From JACKOD01 sp041591635 (GTDB taxonomy: Bacteria; Pseudomonadota; Gammaproteobacteria; Pseudomonadales; Oleiphilaceae), in NCBI GenBank assembly GCA_041591635.1, contig JBFHRO010000195.1, positions 1 through 6,203 of the forward strand: a DNA stretch of 6,203 nucleotides, given 5' to 3'. The notes below the pieces were generated by a model. It had not been told where the DNA came from and did no database searches. It worked only from the letters and a program-made list of their open reading frames with translations. Below, one piece after another: positions 5,596 through 6,203 of this stretch. A program made the translations under genes and the position numbers. Every line of letters starts with the position of its first letter. Within the stretch, counting starts at the first letter, position 1.

Positions 5596-6203
5596 TTAGC
5601 TCCTTATTCCCGTGCCCTTTTTAAGCATGTGAAGACTTAACAGGCTCAATAACAAAATACACCCCAAAATCATGGCAAAGGCCAGGGATATATCGATATC
5701 CGAAACGCCAAGAATCCCGTACCTGAAGGTGTTTACCATATAAAGAATGGGATTAAAGCGGGACACGATCTGCCAGAATTCCGGCAACAGGCTGATGGAG
5801 TAAAAAACACCGCCGAGGTAGGTCAGTGGCGTCAGAATAAAGGTGGGCACTATCGCGATGTCGTCAAATTTGGTCGCCAGAAGCGCGTTAATAAAGCCCC
5901 CCAGCGAAAACAAAATCGCGGTCAGGAAGATAGTAACAAGGGTGATGCCCCAATGCTGCACCTGCAAGTCGGTAAACCCGAGCGACAAGAGCGTCACAAT
6001 CAAGCCCACAGCCAACCCCCTGGCGACACCACCGGCCACATAGCCGCCCAACACAACCCAGTAGGGAACCGGTGAAACAAGCAGCTCTTCCACACTGCGC
6101 TGGAACTTGATCCCAAAAAAGGATGACACCACGTTGGCATACGAATTGGTAATAACCGCCATCATCACAAGGCCTGGTACGATAAAGTCCATGTAACCAT
6201 GCC
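5596..6203 (-). CDS. yadH: ABC-2 type transporter permease, YadH family (5' end beyond the right window edge)
   Basis: Inner-membrane permease subunit of an ABC exporter; the partner ATPase (YadG type) would normally be encoded just upstream, outside the window. The substrate is unknown. The frame is open to the right edge: before Met at 6190-6192 it continues as His-Gly-Tyr, matching the stretch before MDFIVPG in YadH, so this Met is internal and about 50-55 N-terminal residues are missing. About 201 residues are visible. Family marks are IVPGLVMMAVITNSYANV, FQRSVEELLVSPVP (the cytoplasmic coupling region of ABC-2 permeases), FDDIAIVPTFILTPLTYLGG and FNPILYMVNTFRYGILG, with about five hydrophobic helices and a short basic C-terminus ending KKGTGIRS. 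It ends 3 bp before queF and carries the queF ribosome site in its last codons, so the two are likely translated in a coupled way. The family call is firm; the gene symbol is by resemblance. Confidence 0.9.
   Translation of the reverse strand, partial: HGYMDFIVPGLVMMAVITNSYANVVSSFFGIKFQRSVEELLVSPVPYWVVLGGYVAGGVARGLAVGLIVTLLSLGFTDLQVQHWGITLVTIFLTAILFSLGGFINALLATKFDDIAIVPTFILTPLTYLGGVFYSISLLPEFWQIVSRFNPILYMVNTFRYGILGVSDIDISLAFAMILGCILLLSLLSLHMLKKGTGIRS
5600..5606 (-). promoter_or_regulatory. queF ribosome binding site inside the end of the permease gene
   Basis: TAAGGAG on the minus strand lies within the last codons (Ile-Arg-Ser) of the permease, about 7 nt from the queF ATG. Ribosomes finishing the permease would pass over it, which suggests coupled translation of the two genes. 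Confidence 0.75.

Noticed and set aside
5596..6192. Met at 6190-6192 as the true start of the permease gene
   Set aside because: The frame stays open to the window edge, and the residues before it (His-Gly-Tyr) match the YadH family, so the Met is internal and the gene is cut by the window.

Overview
The window reads as chromosomal DNA of a flagellated gammaproteobacterium. The affinity looks like the Pseudomonas/Cellvibrio/marine oligotroph group: the flagellar operon has a sigma-54 promoter, a CyaB-type MASE2 adenylate cyclase is present, and an ABC-2 permease gene sits directly before queF. Base composition looks moderate, roughly half G+C by eye. Genus cannot be fixed from the sequence alone. 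All gene calls rest on reading the translations and recognising family motifs; no database search was run.

Layout, left to right. Positions 1-2261, minus strand, hold the start of a flagellar rod/hook operon in transcription order flgB-flgC-flgD-flgE. flgE is cut by the left window edge after 219 residues. The four genes are tightly packed, and a textbook -24/-12 (sigma-54) promoter lies 59 bp upstream of flgB at 2320-2335. Upstream of that promoter on the same strand is a YdjA-type FMN nitroreductase (2359-2928). A gene-free stretch of about 416 bp (2929-3344) then separates it from a divergently transcribed class III adenylate cyclase (3345-4760, plus strand) with a six-helix MASE2 membrane sensor. 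The cyclase converges, with a 7 bp gap, on queF (4768-5592, minus strand), the preQ0 reductase of queuosine synthesis. queF lies 3 bp downstream of a YadH-type ABC-2 exporter permease (5596-6203, minus strand), whose first ~50 residues are outside the window.

How the genes relate. FlgB and FlgC are proximal rod subunits, FlgD caps the growing hook, and FlgE is the hook subunit, so these four form one assembly pathway under one promoter. The sigma-54 promoter predicts control by RpoN with an enhancer-binding protein of the FleQ/FleR (FlrA/FlrC) type. The other genes appear to be neighbours of convenience. The permease-queF pair is probably one transcript with translational coupling. The cyclase is probably its own transcript, and any link from cAMP to the flagellar genes is inference.

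I found no mobile element, CRISPR array, RNA gene or unknown multigene system. The parts most worth a second look are the sigma-54 promoter, the ligand and regulation of the MASE2 cyclase, and the unexplained 416 bp divergent spacer.
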